In this document: piece after piece, positions 51,217 to 60,210 of the stretch
Numbering within the stretch: position 1 is the first letter of the stretch
Layout of the letters: every line of letters starts with the position of its first letter
Source: Terriglobus saanensis SP1PR4
GTDB lineage: Bacteria; Acidobacteriota; Terriglobia; Terriglobales; Acidobacteriaceae
Assembly (NCBI RefSeq): GCF_000179915.2
Contig: NC_014963.1
Span: 1,860,001-1,924,000, forward strand
Reading direction: 5' to 3'
DNA: 64,000 nucleotides
Notes under the pieces: generated by a model
Told to the model about the DNA's origin: nothing
Seen by the model: only the letters and a program-made list of their open reading frames with translations
Databases searched by the model: none
Program-made: the position numbers and the translations under genes

Positions 51217-51410
51217 AGCTAATGCCTTCGCGACGGTCGTGGATAGTCGCAACAAATGATGGCAAGTAAATAAGGACGGTTGTTCGCGGATGCAAAATTC
51301 TTGACACCGAACTTTGTCAAAACGGGGCCAAACCGAGCCACGCAAACTGAAATCTCCAATGGATCCGCGGAGTACCTGATAGCTTGTGGTGCCAGTCGAC
51401 CGCCGTTCGA

Positions 51411-52601
51411 TCAAAAGTTGGGATCGAAATTGAAGTAGATTGGATTCGACAATCCGATCATGTTGCCGCTCAACTTCATCGATCCAGGGACCTGCGGATA
51501 GTCTGTGGGTGGGCCAGTAACTTCGACACGATAATAAGTGCGGCCGATTGCTATCGGAGTATCGGTGAATTCCGCAGTGGGTGTCTTGCCCTTTGCCTCC
51601 AGCGTCATAAACGGATTGCCATCCTTTACTACTTTGATGGTGTAGGCCGTGTCTGCAGCTATATTGCCTGTCAATTGCACGCGAAATTTTACCGGCCTGC
51701 CTGTCGACTTTGCGTTGTCACCCATCATCATATCCATCCTGCCGTCCTGATCGAGATCGGCGTAGAACTCGACGCGGGGCGCATAGGGATTCGCACTGAC
51801 TGAGACGCGGCCGTTCGTTAGAGCATCAACCACAGCCTGCGATGTTTTCTCCTTGGAGAATAGCCATGTCGTCGGCGTGCCAACATAGTTGGACGTGGCC
51901 TGATAGCTGTTTTTCGTTGCCTTGTCCGGCGTATCGGGAATGCCATGGTGTTCATCGCTTCCTCCTCTGCCGGTCAGTTTGCGGCCCGAAGACAGCATGT
52001 CATCCCAGATCATGATGGCGTTGGCATTCTTTGGCCAAACTGCCGAGTTCCACACTTCAATCGAATCGACCATATCGTAGGAGTACCCAAAGTGGTCTTT
52101 TCCGCTCGGGTGGTTTGCGGACAGATGGATTCCGAGCTCCTTCTTCACGGCTCCCACGACGATGTCGCGTTGATCGCGAACGTCATACAGCTTCTGATGG
52201 TCATAGGGCACGGCCGAAATGGCGGTGCCATGCCCGCGAGTCGTTGTCCACTCTGCGCAATACAGCAGCAAGACAGAGTTCGACTTGAACTCTGGATCGC
52301 TCCATGTGTTGTGTGCCACATCTCCATTCACATGGTTGTCATGATCCGAGATGCAGAGATAGCCCATGCCGACGGACTCAGCAAAAGAAATGATCTTCGC
52401 CTCGGGGTTATTGCTGGATTCCTTGCTGTGCCGGGAATGGTTGTGGAGATCACCCTTCAACCACACGCCCTCAGTTAGGCTGGCGATGGGCAGCACTTTA
52501 CGCAGTTCGGTAGGAGCCCAGGGATTGACATGGTCTGTCTGTCCCTGGGCTGAGCCGCCTATACAACTTGCCATAATCAATCCAGCCAAAAGAGCGCGCA
52601 T
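51411..52601 (-). CDS. PHP-domain metallohydrolase, CehA/McbA-like, secreted
   Basis: 396 residues with a Sec signal peptide (ALLAGLIMASCIGGSAQG). The PHP metal-binding motifs are in order: WLKGDLHNHSRHS, CISDHDNHVNG, LSANHPSGKDHFG, and GRGGSDEHHGIPDTP. The family hydrolyses phosphoesters or carbamates (CehA and McbA act on carbaryl), but the natural substrates of most members are unknown. The C-terminal ~110 residues look like a sandwich domain. ATG at 52601 has AAGGA eight bases upstream. It follows the TonB-dependent receptor by 144 bases on the same strand, with a hairpin between, so import and hydrolysis of the same compound is plausible. Confidence 0.88.
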   Translation of the reverse strand: MRALLAGLIMASCIGGSAQGQTDHVNPWAPTELRKVLPIASLTEGVWLKGDLHNHSRHSKESSNNPEAKIISFAESVGMGYLCISDHDNHVNGDVAHNTWSDPEFKSNSVLLLYCAEWTTTRGHGTAISAVPYDHQKLYDVRDQRDIVVGAVKKELGIHLSANHPSGKDHFGYSYDMVDSIEVWNSAVWPKNANAIMIWDDMLSSGRKLTGRGGSDEHHGIPDTPDKATKNSYQATSNYVGTPTTWLFSKEKTSQAVVDALTNGRVSVSANPYAPRVEFYADLDQDGRMDMMMGDNAKSTGRPVKFRVQLTGNIAADTAYTIKVVKDGNPFMTLEAKGKTPTAEFTDTPIAIGRTYYRVEVTGPPTDYPQVPGSMKLSGNMIGLSNPIYFNFDPNF

Positions 52602-52687
52602 ACTCAATTCCTTTCGAAACATATCGGATTAAGTTCTTTCCGTCTTTGCGGGTATGGATCACGATCACAAAGACAGCAATTCGGTGT

Positions 52688-52720
52688 CCGTATGCCAGAG
52701 CTAGAACTGCTGGCATACGG
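52688..52720 (-). repeat. Hairpin between receptor and PHP genes
   Basis: CCGTATGCCAG (52688-52698) and CTGGCATACGG (52710-52720) form a perfect 11-pair stem with an 11-base loop, 25 bases past the receptor stop. No T-tract follows on the minus strand, so it may be an mRNA processing or stability element that lowers expression of the downstream PHP gene. Confidence 0.55.
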
Positions 52721-52745
52721 ATTTCACTCGTCTGTAAAGTCATTT

Positions 52746-55700
52746 TTAGAAGTTGAACTTCGCTGCAAATTCGATCGTGCGGTTCTCGTTGACTACGGAC
52801 GAGATCACGCCGAAGGACGCTGGATTGCTGATCGCAGCACTGGGAACGCCGAAGTTAGGATGATTGGCGACATTGAAGACTTCTCCGCGAAGCTGCAATC
52901 TGTAGCGCTCTCCGATGCTCGTGTTCTTCTCAAGGTTCATGTCCCAGTTTTGATAGTGGGGGCCCCACAACAGGTCATACGCAGAGTTGCCGAAGGTATA
53001 AGGTGCGGGTGCGGCAAAGGCGGCAGGGTTGAACCATTGTGTTTTCGTTTTGTTGGCCGGATACAACGGCACACCCGCGACACGGTCTGCACGACCGTTC
53101 GCACCATACGTCTGCGAACCCGGTGCTGTGTAGGTGACTGAAAAAGGCTGGCCGCTTTGGAACGAGCTGATGCCAGCCAACTGCCATCCGTTGATGAGTT
53201 TGTTTGTGAATCCGGTCGCTCTACCAAACAGCATCTTGCCCTGTCCGAACGGTAGCGCGTAGGCGTAGCTGACCTCGAGCGTTTGCGGTGTGATGTTGGA
53301 GATGTTGCCGTAGGAGTCGCCGATGGCTGTTGGGGCCTGGTGGTTCTCAACGCCCAGGACGCGAATCCACTGATACTCAGCGTTGATCATGAAGCCATGG
53401 CGGTATTGTTTGTGCAAACCCACCTGCAGGGAGTTCCCCGTAGTATGGTAGATCGGATCGAAGGCGTCCGTGATGGTTGAAAAGGGCTGAAACGGACGAC
53501 GGGACTGTTCGGTGGTCGGACCGGGGGCCGAATAATTTATATCTGGTTCCGTATTGCCCGGACCTCCATGATTGTTCTGATGGATAGTGCGTTGGCCGAC
53601 GTAACCGATACGCAGGTCGACTGCGCCGGGCAACTGTTGCTCGATTGCGAGATTGTACTGTTCGGTGTAAGGCGTGATGGTTTTGTGCTGTGCAATGGTC
53701 GAAGGATTAGCAGGAACAGAGGCAGTTGCGACGAATGGAGCATTCATCGTAATGCTTGGCGAAGCGGTGTTTGTATATGTGAGGCTGTTGACGAATGGCA
53801 GGTTGCTGAAGCCATTGTCCAGATAGGAAGAAGGAAGCAGGTTGTAGTACTGGCCTACCGCCCCGCGGATTACAGTCTTCGGGCGAAGCTGATACGCAAA
53901 GCCGAAGCGCGGTGCAATGTTCGTCTTCGGCTGGCCGAGATAAGCGAACATGCTGGTCGGCAAACCGACTGAGGGCGCAACCACCGTATCCGGGATGTAG
54001 AGGGGGTTCGTTACAGCCGGATACGACTTCGCGAAGACGACCACTTTTCCAATGCTGGGTACAAAAAGCGATTCGGTGCCATACGGGTTATCGTGGAAAT
54101 GCTGCAAGTCATACCGGATGCCGTAGTTGAGCGTCAGGTTTGGCAGAAGCTTCCAATCGTCCTGGATGTACATACCATATTGGCTGGAGTTGAACCGGAC
54201 GATATAGTCGTGCGGCGTTGAGTTGGACGTCGTGTTTGGAAAGCCCAAGAGGAAGTCAGCATACGCGATTCCTGAAGTCTCCCCGGACGGTGTCGCCCCC
54301 GTCGCGTTCGTCGTATAACGTCCAGTGAAACTGAACGAGCCGTGTGAAGTGGAGCTATCCTGCCAGGAATCGTTATAGAGATAGGAGAAGCCAGCTTTGA
54401 TCGTGTGCTTGGGAAGTACTTTGGTGATCGAAGTATTGCCTTGGTACGTCTGCTCAAGGTTCTTCGAGCCGGCTTCAGTCACTGCAGTGATATTGGTGAT
54501 ATTCAGGGTTGGAGCACCTTCCAGCAGTTGCGGCCCCAGTCCGGGGATGATGGACGAAAAGTCTGTCCGGAAGTTCTGTGCGTCACGAAAAAGAGGTAGA
54601 TGCAGGTAGGAGACGTAGCTATCCATCAGCAGGGTTGGTGAGAACGTATGTGTCCAGCCAAGCACAAAGATGGAGTTGTGTTCGCCATCGCGCGCAACGC
54701 CACCCGCGAGGCTTGATGTGCCCACGTCTGAAAATGGCCCGTAGAAGGCCCGAAGCCAGGTTCCGCGAATCTGATCCTTTTCGCTGATCTTATGATCTAT
54801 ACGAAGGTTGAAGCGGGTGACCTGAGTGGTGTGCGGAATCAGTTCAAACGTATTTACGCCAGTATTTTGCGTCGTGGACTGTGGAAACAAGAGACTCTGC
54901 AGCGTCAGGTCTACCTGGTTCAGGGGGACATTAATGACATTGTTGGGAAATCGTTGACCAGTGGACGGATTATAGATACACGTTCCGCCGTGACCTCCGT
55001 GAGCTACGTCAATGCAATTTCCGTCTGGCCCGAGGAGGGAGCTGAAGTCACCTGCGCGCTCCGCTGCCGTAGGCTGAGTGCTGTTGACGGGGTTGGATTG
55101 AGTGAGATGAAAGCCTTCGTAGCTGGCGAAGAAGAAGGTCCGATCTTTGCCGTTATAAAAATGCGGAATGTAAACGGGGCCGTTGAGGTTCGCGCTGTAC
55201 TCGTTGCGTTGGTAGGGTGGCCGAACGGGTGCGGAAGCTCTGGATCCGAAGAAGTAGGGCTTCGCAGCTGTACCGCGGCTACGGTTGAACTCCAACAGTT
55301 CGCCATGCACCACATTGGTGCCACTGGCGCTGGCGACGATGACTTGATTCGGTTGGTTGAACTCTGCGGGAGCACCCTGGGTGATGACTTTGAACTCGGA
55401 TAGAGCGTCAAGCGGTGGTACCTCTCCTTCACCGCGCTGCAACTCAATTTCTTCGTTGATTACGCCGTCGAAGGTGAAGCCTGCGTTTCCATAAGAGTTC
55501 CGCTGGTTCGTGCCGAAGGCCAATGTCACACCGCGGACGGGAACCTGATCTTGCGCTGCGACATCCTGAACGCCGGGGACGAGGTTAATGAGGCCGAGAA
55601 TACTGACATGGCCATTCAGAGGAGTATTCTGAATCGTCGCAGTGTCGACCACCATTCCGACGGACGAAGTTTCGGTCTGGATGACAGGAACTTCGTCCGA

Positions 55701-56135
55701 TACATCCACCGTTTGCTGATCTGAACCAACGGAGAGCTTCGCGTCAATCTGCGCTACTTGGTCGATCGCGAGCGTGATGTTGTTTTGCTCAGAAATCCTG
55801 AAGCTGGCCTTCTCAACTTTCACGCTGTATCTTCCCGGCGGCAATTGAGTGACCCTGTAAGATCCGATATCAGAACTCGTGACGCTGCGAATGCTGTTTG
55901 TCTCTACTTGGCGAATGGTGATGGTTGCCCCAGAAATTGTTGCGCCGCTCGAATCAGTTACGATACCGGCGATTGACCCTGTTAATCCCTGACCGAATGA
56001 AGACGGTTCCCACGCCAGAAAAACGGTGAGCAGCACGCTGGCAAATAAAGCGAAACAGCCAGTCCATCTCTTGTTTCGCAACCCGTGCGGTCTTGGCATG
56101 CGGGTTGGCCTCTCCAATAACAACAAAAAACTCAT
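52746..56135 (-). CDS. TonB-dependent receptor, Oar-like, PHP-linked
   Basis: 1129-residue outer-membrane receptor. The N-terminus is long and basic before its hydrophobic signal (CFALFASVLLTVFLAWEPSS). The regulatory-like sandwich follows (SIAGIVTDSSGATISGATIT, TQLPPGRYSVKVEKASFRIS), then a plug with TPLNGHVSILGLINLVPGV and a barrel ending in IEFAAKFNF. ATG at 56135 was chosen because AGGA precedes it by about eight bases; frames continue upstream to 56222 without a better start. It is the first gene of a unit with the PHP hydrolase. Two Cys codons in a tiny upstream frame exist but lack supporting signals. Confidence 0.92.
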   Translation of the reverse strand: MSFLLLLERPTRMPRPHGLRNKRWTGCFALFASVLLTVFLAWEPSSFGQGLTGSIAGIVTDSSGATISGATITIRQVETNSIRSVTSSDIGSYRVTQLPPGRYSVKVEKASFRISEQNNITLAIDQVAQIDAKLSVGSDQQTVDVSDEVPVIQTETSSVGMVVDTATIQNTPLNGHVSILGLINLVPGVQDVAAQDQVPVRGVTLAFGTNQRNSYGNAGFTFDGVINEEIELQRGEGEVPPLDALSEFKVITQGAPAEFNQPNQVIVASASGTNVVHGELLEFNRSRGTAAKPYFFGSRASAPVRPPYQRNEYSANLNGPVYIPHFYNGKDRTFFFASYEGFHLTQSNPVNSTQPTAAERAGDFSSLLGPDGNCIDVAHGGHGGTCIYNPSTGQRFPNNVINVPLNQVDLTLQSLLFPQSTTQNTGVNTFELIPHTTQVTRFNLRIDHKISEKDQIRGTWLRAFYGPFSDVGTSSLAGGVARDGEHNSIFVLGWTHTFSPTLLMDSYVSYLHLPLFRDAQNFRTDFSSIIPGLGPQLLEGAPTLNITNITAVTEAGSKNLEQTYQGNTSITKVLPKHTIKAGFSYLYNDSWQDSSTSHGSFSFTGRYTTNATGATPSGETSGIAYADFLLGFPNTTSNSTPHDYIVRFNSSQYGMYIQDDWKLLPNLTLNYGIRYDLQHFHDNPYGTESLFVPSIGKVVVFAKSYPAVTNPLYIPDTVVAPSVGLPTSMFAYLGQPKTNIAPRFGFAYQLRPKTVIRGAVGQYYNLLPSSYLDNGFSNLPFVNSLTYTNTASPSITMNAPFVATASVPANPSTIAQHKTITPYTEQYNLAIEQQLPGAVDLRIGYVGQRTIHQNNHGGPGNTEPDINYSAPGPTTEQSRRPFQPFSTITDAFDPIYHTTGNSLQVGLHKQYRHGFMINAEYQWIRVLGVENHQAPTAIGDSYGNISNITPQTLEVSYAYALPFGQGKMLFGRATGFTNKLINGWQLAGISSFQSGQPFSVTYTAPGSQTYGANGRADRVAGVPLYPANKTKTQWFNPAAFAAPAPYTFGNSAYDLLWGPHYQNWDMNLEKNTSIGERYRLQLRGEVFNVANHPNFGVPSAAISNPASFGVISSVVNENRTIEFAAKFNF

Positions 56136-56646
56136 CGCTTTCTTCCTCTTCGTTTCCAAATCGACTCGCGCATTGGGAATACAACGAACGGAATCCCTGT
56201 AGCTCCAAGTATTGGGGGACACAGATCTCAGCGGTAGGGGTTATCGGCGTGTGCAAATCGAAGGGTCACGTGGGAATCAGGAATCTCATTGATAAGAAAG
56301 AGCTAAAGCCCAAGATGTTTAGTGTTCTTACACGGGTGTTCGAGGCGTGCAGTCACAGGCCATTCATCGAGCATTCATAAAAGAGGTCGGGAGCGTGGCT
56401 TCTCCACTCGTGCTGTTGAAAAAATAAGGATGCGAGGGAAGGTATGGATGGAGCGACGCGAACGCGCTGCTGGGGAGTCAAATCATCGACGCTCAAATGG
56501 CGCGGCGATCTTTACAAAGGATGGTCAGGCCTGTAAGGGCTATAGATAGCTGTTACATCGTGACATGGTTCAGATGAAGATCGCTTTACAACGACCTGCT
56601 AAATTATTCAAACGCAATCATTGACCTAACCGAAACGGAAAAGGGA
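56136..56646. other. Intergenic stretch upstream of receptor
   Basis: About 510 bases between the receptor start and the stop of the next minus-strand gene. It should contain the receptor promoter, but I find no -35/-10 pair better than chance, no long hairpin and no convincing gene. Confidence 0.5.
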
Positions 56647-57465
56647 CTAATGACTGTGAAAAATGTGATGATGGATGTCAGGCCAGAACTCTTTGAACAT
56701 GAAAGTCGCCGCGTCGATACCAACGCTCTGACCCCATTTATCTGCCGTATTCCCAAAGGTTCGTTCCCGAGAGGGATAGTAGAGATTCGAGATTCCAGCA
56801 GCAGCTCCCGCACCGATGATCTCCGACGCATTGAAAACCTCCTTGCCTTCATCATTACGGGTAATGAAGACACGGCCTAGAGAATACTCGGTACGTTTGA
56901 GAAAACCACCCTTTCCAAGGGTGTAGTAGCGACTGTCCTGCCTGAAGAGCACTGGGCCGATGAACTCCACGAAATAGTTTTCGTCCGCCTGGTCAGCATA
57001 GGAGTGCCAGAAGTACCGCCCGTACCCTGCGGCTCCCTGATGAAATTCCGGAGTTGCATTCGTTGCCTGAGAGTAAGCGGCCACCACAGCAGGAAGCAAA
57101 ATCGAAGAGTAGTCAAAGGAGTCCTGCGTAGCAGTAATGAACTTCTCCTTGACCGATTGTGGCGGAAGCTGAACGTCGGCACTCACAGCGCGAAAATTCG
57201 GAATGATTCCGAGAATGCGCTTGGTTTGCCCATCGTCATGGCCTGTGGGCTGTTCTGCGTTACTCTGGGGGGCATCGGGAAGATCTATGTCGGCCCCTGT
57301 GCCTTTGAATGAAGTGGCGGTGGCCATCTCTTCGTAACCTGTGGTCGTTGCGGAGCGTAGAGAACTGCTCACCATGGGTTGTGCCGTGAGTACATGACAC
57401 AAAGCTGACGCGCAGACGACTGCAAGAAGAAGATGTCGTAAAGCCATTCGCTCGAGAGTTCTCAT
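56647..57465 (-). CDS. Secreted protein of unknown function, acidobacterial type
   Basis: 272 residues with a Sec signal peptide (LLLAVVCASALCHVLTAQ). The mature part has TKRILGIIPNFRAVSADVQL, PPQSVKEKFITATQDSFDYS, GAAGYGRYFWHSYADQADEN and GISNLYYPSRERTFGNTADK, ending in a His-rich tail (IHHHIFHSH). I recall this pattern from many acidobacterial genomes as a hypothetical protein; no function is assigned. Tyr/Phe-rich alternating segments suggest an outer-membrane or periplasmic protein. The start at 57465 is preferred to 57489; ATG at 57447 is also possible. Confidence 0.75.
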   Translation of the reverse strand: MRTLERMALRHLLLAVVCASALCHVLTAQPMVSSSLRSATTTGYEEMATATSFKGTGADIDLPDAPQSNAEQPTGHDDGQTKRILGIIPNFRAVSADVQLPPQSVKEKFITATQDSFDYSSILLPAVVAAYSQATNATPEFHQGAAGYGRYFWHSYADQADENYFVEFIGPVLFRQDSRYYTLGKGGFLKRTEYSLGRVFITRNDEGKEVFNASEIIGAGAAAGISNLYYPSRERTFGNTADKWGQSVGIDAATFMFKEFWPDIHHHIFHSH

Positions 57466-57858
57466 TTTTCTTAGACGCTCTAGAAGCATTCCGGCTTCGT
57501 CAAAAGGTGCTATTTTTTGGAGTAAGGCGAGTGCATCGAAATTTAATTCTTAGGTAGTAGCGCTGTATCCCACTTGCCGCTGTCTTGTCATCCGGCGCGC
57601 TGATCTGGGAGACGCTTTCAAAGGCACGCAGCACCTGGTTCGCAGAAATATCGAAGATCTCTTTATTTCCAACGCCCGAGGTAGTCCTATTTCCCAGTCG
57701 CTGAAATTAGCTGTCCCGGGTCAATGTTGCGAGCCGTGATCATCCCGCGGAAGGAGCTGCAATCTTGGATACCGTTCGCACTTCGCCCATCCAAAAAACA
57801 CGTTTGGATAGAGCATGATCAAAGCAGGTAAGATCTTCCAACATCATTGAGGGAATGT
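57466..57858. other. Divergent intergenic region
   Basis: About 390 bases between two divergent genes. Promoters for both should be here, but only weak matches are visible. I see no RNA gene, repeat or credible ORF. Confidence 0.5.
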
Positions 57859-58896
57859 ATGCGTCGATCGTTTTTGACTTCTGGTTTAGTCTATGGAGTT
57901 TTTCTGGCGATCTCTCTTCCGGCGAGTGCCGAGGACCACAAGCTTCTTGCGACACCCACCACGATCGAGTGGGGTCATTATGAGGTGACCAAGCCGGCGA
58001 TCACGGTGAGGAGCGGCGACACGGTGACGCTTCAGACGCTCTCGACCTGTGGGCCAAGCGACCGGTTGATCGCACGTGGCGTCAAGTCGGAGGATATTCC
58101 GGCCTACAACGACGCGATCTACAAGGCGGACATCCCAGGGAGTGAAAAAGGGCCAGGCGGACATATCCTGACAGGGCCGGTGGCGATTGAGGAGGCTGAA
58201 CCCGGTGATGTGCTAGAGGTTCAGATCCTGAAAGTGGATATCGATGCTCCGTTTGCCTGCAATGGCTTTGGGCTGCATCGCGGCTTTCTGCCGATGGAAT
58301 TTCCCTATAGCCGCAATCGCCTCATTCCTCTGGATCGCGCGAAGATGATCGGGCACTTTGCGCCGGGAATTGATATTCCATTGCGTCCGTTCTTTGGCAG
58401 CATGGGCGTGGCGCCCGGACAGGGAAGGATCGACAGCGCTCCTCCATTTGCTCATGCGGGCAACATGGATAACAAGGAGTTGGTTGCGGGTACGACCCTC
58501 TACATTCCTGTGGCAGCGAAGGGTGGTTTGTTCGTCGCGGGTGACGGGCATGCCGGGCAAGGCAATGGCGAGGTCGATATCACCGCGATGGAGACGTTCC
58601 TTACAGGCACGTTCCGGTTTATCGTTCACAAGAAAAAGCAGTTAAACTGGCCACGGGCCGAGACGCCGACTCACTACATCACAATGGGCTTCAGCCCTGA
58701 CCTGAAGGAGGCGACAGAGCACGCACTGCGCGACATGATCGACTTTCTGGTAGAGGAAAAGCATATGACACGGGATGATGCGTACATGCTGTCGAGCATG
58801 GCCGTGGATCTGGACATCACTCAACTGGTGGACGGCAACGTGGGTGTCCACGCTATGTGTCCGAAGAATATCTTCACTGCTAACGCGGCAAAATAG
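57859..58896 (+). CDS. Acetamidase/formamidase-family protein, secreted
   Basis: 345 residues of the FmdA/AmdA family, which hydrolyses formamide or acetamide to ammonia and the acid. Family motifs include TIEWGHYEVTKPAITVRSGD, PGGHILTGPVAIEEAEPGDV, GSMGVAPGQGRIDSAPPFAH, GGLFVAGDGHAGQGNGEVDI and ITMGFSPDLKEATEHALRDM. Unusually, an N-terminal signal peptide is present (FLTSGLVYGVFLAISLPASA), whereas the characterised amidases are cytoplasmic. A periplasmic place and an unknown amide substrate are therefore likely. ATG at 57859 has GAGGG five bases upstream; a TTG at 57847 is less likely. It converges on the beta-propeller gene. Confidence 0.9.
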   Translation: MRRSFLTSGLVYGVFLAISLPASAEDHKLLATPTTIEWGHYEVTKPAITVRSGDTVTLQTLSTCGPSDRLIARGVKSEDIPAYNDAIYKADIPGSEKGPGGHILTGPVAIEEAEPGDVLEVQILKVDIDAPFACNGFGLHRGFLPMEFPYSRNRLIPLDRAKMIGHFAPGIDIPLRPFFGSMGVAPGQGRIDSAPPFAHAGNMDNKELVAGTTLYIPVAAKGGLFVAGDGHAGQGNGEVDITAMETFLTGTFRFIVHKKKQLNWPRAETPTHYITMGFSPDLKEATEHALRDMIDFLVEEKHMTRDDAYMLSSMAVDLDITQLVDGNVGVHAMCPKNIFTANAAK

Positions 58897-58997
58897 CTTT
58901 CTGCTTGTGGCGATATCAGCTATCGCAAGATACCATCCACGGGCTCCAACTCTGCATACGGGCCGGCCCCGAAGCGCCACAACCGCTCCTTCGGTAT

Positions 58998-59891
58998 CTA
59001 CCATTTCGGCATCGGAATTGAAACTGCCTTGCCGGCTCCGCGTTCGGCAATCCAGATCGTGTTACCTGCTGGCTCGACCGCGGTTGGCGTCTTGAGTCCT
59101 TCCTTAATGACCATGACGCTCGCCTTGTCTCCATGGACCGTAATGACGGAGATTTTGCCGCTACCATTCTCTGCAACAAGGATTTTGCCATTCACCGCGC
59201 GCATGCCATCCGGCCCCTTCACCGGCTGGTCCATCCAGATATCAACAGGCTGCCCCGGTTTGCCGGCTGCATCCACCGGGATACGGTAAAGCTTGTTGAA
59301 GATCACATTGTTTATGTAGAGCGTGCCATCCAGGAAGGTGATGCCGTCCACACCCATCAGTGTCCGATGCTCCAGGTAAAGTTCCGCAGCGGAGCCATCG
59401 GCCGGCAGTCTGAAGATTTTGCCGTTTGCAGTGTCGGTGATGTAGAGCGCCTTGTCCGGGCCGATCGTGAAATCATTGCAGGTGCTGTTCTCGTCGGGCA
59501 GGTTCCAACGAAGCTTCTGCGCGCCCGTTGAGAGATCAAAGCCCCTCAGTGCCGTATGGCGCTTCGCCGGTGTCGCACCTGATACCGGAGTCAACTGACA
59601 AGCCCACAAAGTATTGGTAGAGGCATCGGCAAGCATACCGAAGAAAAAGGTACCGGAACCTTCAGCGCTTGCGTCCACGAACTTTTCGGCTGTGGCAAAA
59701 CCTGGGCGCACCTTATATATGAACGGGGTACTCGCGCTTCCGACGATCAGTATTCCGCCCGGGGCAATCGTCAGGCTTTCCGGTTGGGATTTCGCGTCGG
59801 TGATAAGCACTTCAGAGGCGGATGCGGCCGTTGCAAAACTCGCTAACAATACGACACACGCGACGAACTGGCGTTCACTCAACTTGCGCAT
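58998..59891 (-). CDS. SMP-30/gluconolactonase-like beta-propeller protein, secreted
   Basis: 297 residues with a Sec signal peptide (VACVVLLASFATAASA). Repeating four-stranded blades are visible: GGILIVGSASTPFIYKVRPG, DFTIGPDKALYITDTANGKI, GVDGITFLDGTLYINNVIFN, GPDGMRAVNGKILVAENGSG, TAVEPAGNTIWIAERGAGKA. This resembles the SMP-30/lactonase and NHL-type propellers, which act as lactonases or as binding scaffolds. Catalytic Glu/Asn/Asp residues of gluconolactonase cannot be placed with confidence. ATG at 59891 has AAGGAG seven bases upstream. It is a single gene convergent with the amidase-family gene. Confidence 0.82.
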   Translation of the reverse strand: MRKLSERQFVACVVLLASFATAASASEVLITDAKSQPESLTIAPGGILIVGSASTPFIYKVRPGFATAEKFVDASAEGSGTFFFGMLADASTNTLWACQLTPVSGATPAKRHTALRGFDLSTGAQKLRWNLPDENSTCNDFTIGPDKALYITDTANGKIFRLPADGSAAELYLEHRTLMGVDGITFLDGTLYINNVIFNKLYRIPVDAAGKPGQPVDIWMDQPVKGPDGMRAVNGKILVAENGSGKISVITVHGDKASVMVIKEGLKTPTAVEPAGNTIWIAERGAGKAVSIPMPKW

Positions 59892-60210
59892 GATTAATCT
59901 CCTTAGTTTTAGGTTTCCACGCCGAATCGATCATGGCTGAATATCTTTCCAGCTACACCGGCAGTTCTGAAGACAGGGTCGTGCATGCCGATCCAGCTTA
60001 TCAGCCTTCAGGTTTCTTGGAGATGCGATTTCACAGTCTGCCGCTTTGACGCTGAGGTCGGCTGAAGCCTCATGGATCGAAAAAATAGACGAAAATAGCC
60101 TTCGTTCGCCTCAAAGAAGCCCTTACTCCCCGTGACGATCTGGCCCTTCCTTGCAAAGGATTGGATCCCGATCATTGTCTCTGCGATGTTGATCTCCGGA
60201 GACGAGAGCG
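59892..60210. other. Divergent intergenic region before the sixth receptor
   Basis: About 320 bases between the propeller gene and the receptor at 60211. Only a ribosome site (GGAG near the ATG) can be named; no strong promoter, RNA or ORF. Confidence 0.5.

Noticed and set aside
56350-56390. Tiny minus-strand frame MACDCTPRTPV upstream of the PHP-linked receptor, as a third Cys leader
   Set aside because: Only two separated Cys codons, no promoter, no clear terminator; likely chance.
58910-58926. Hairpin GCGATA/TATCGC between convergent amidase and propeller genes
   Set aside because: Only six pairs and no T-tract; too weak to call a terminator.
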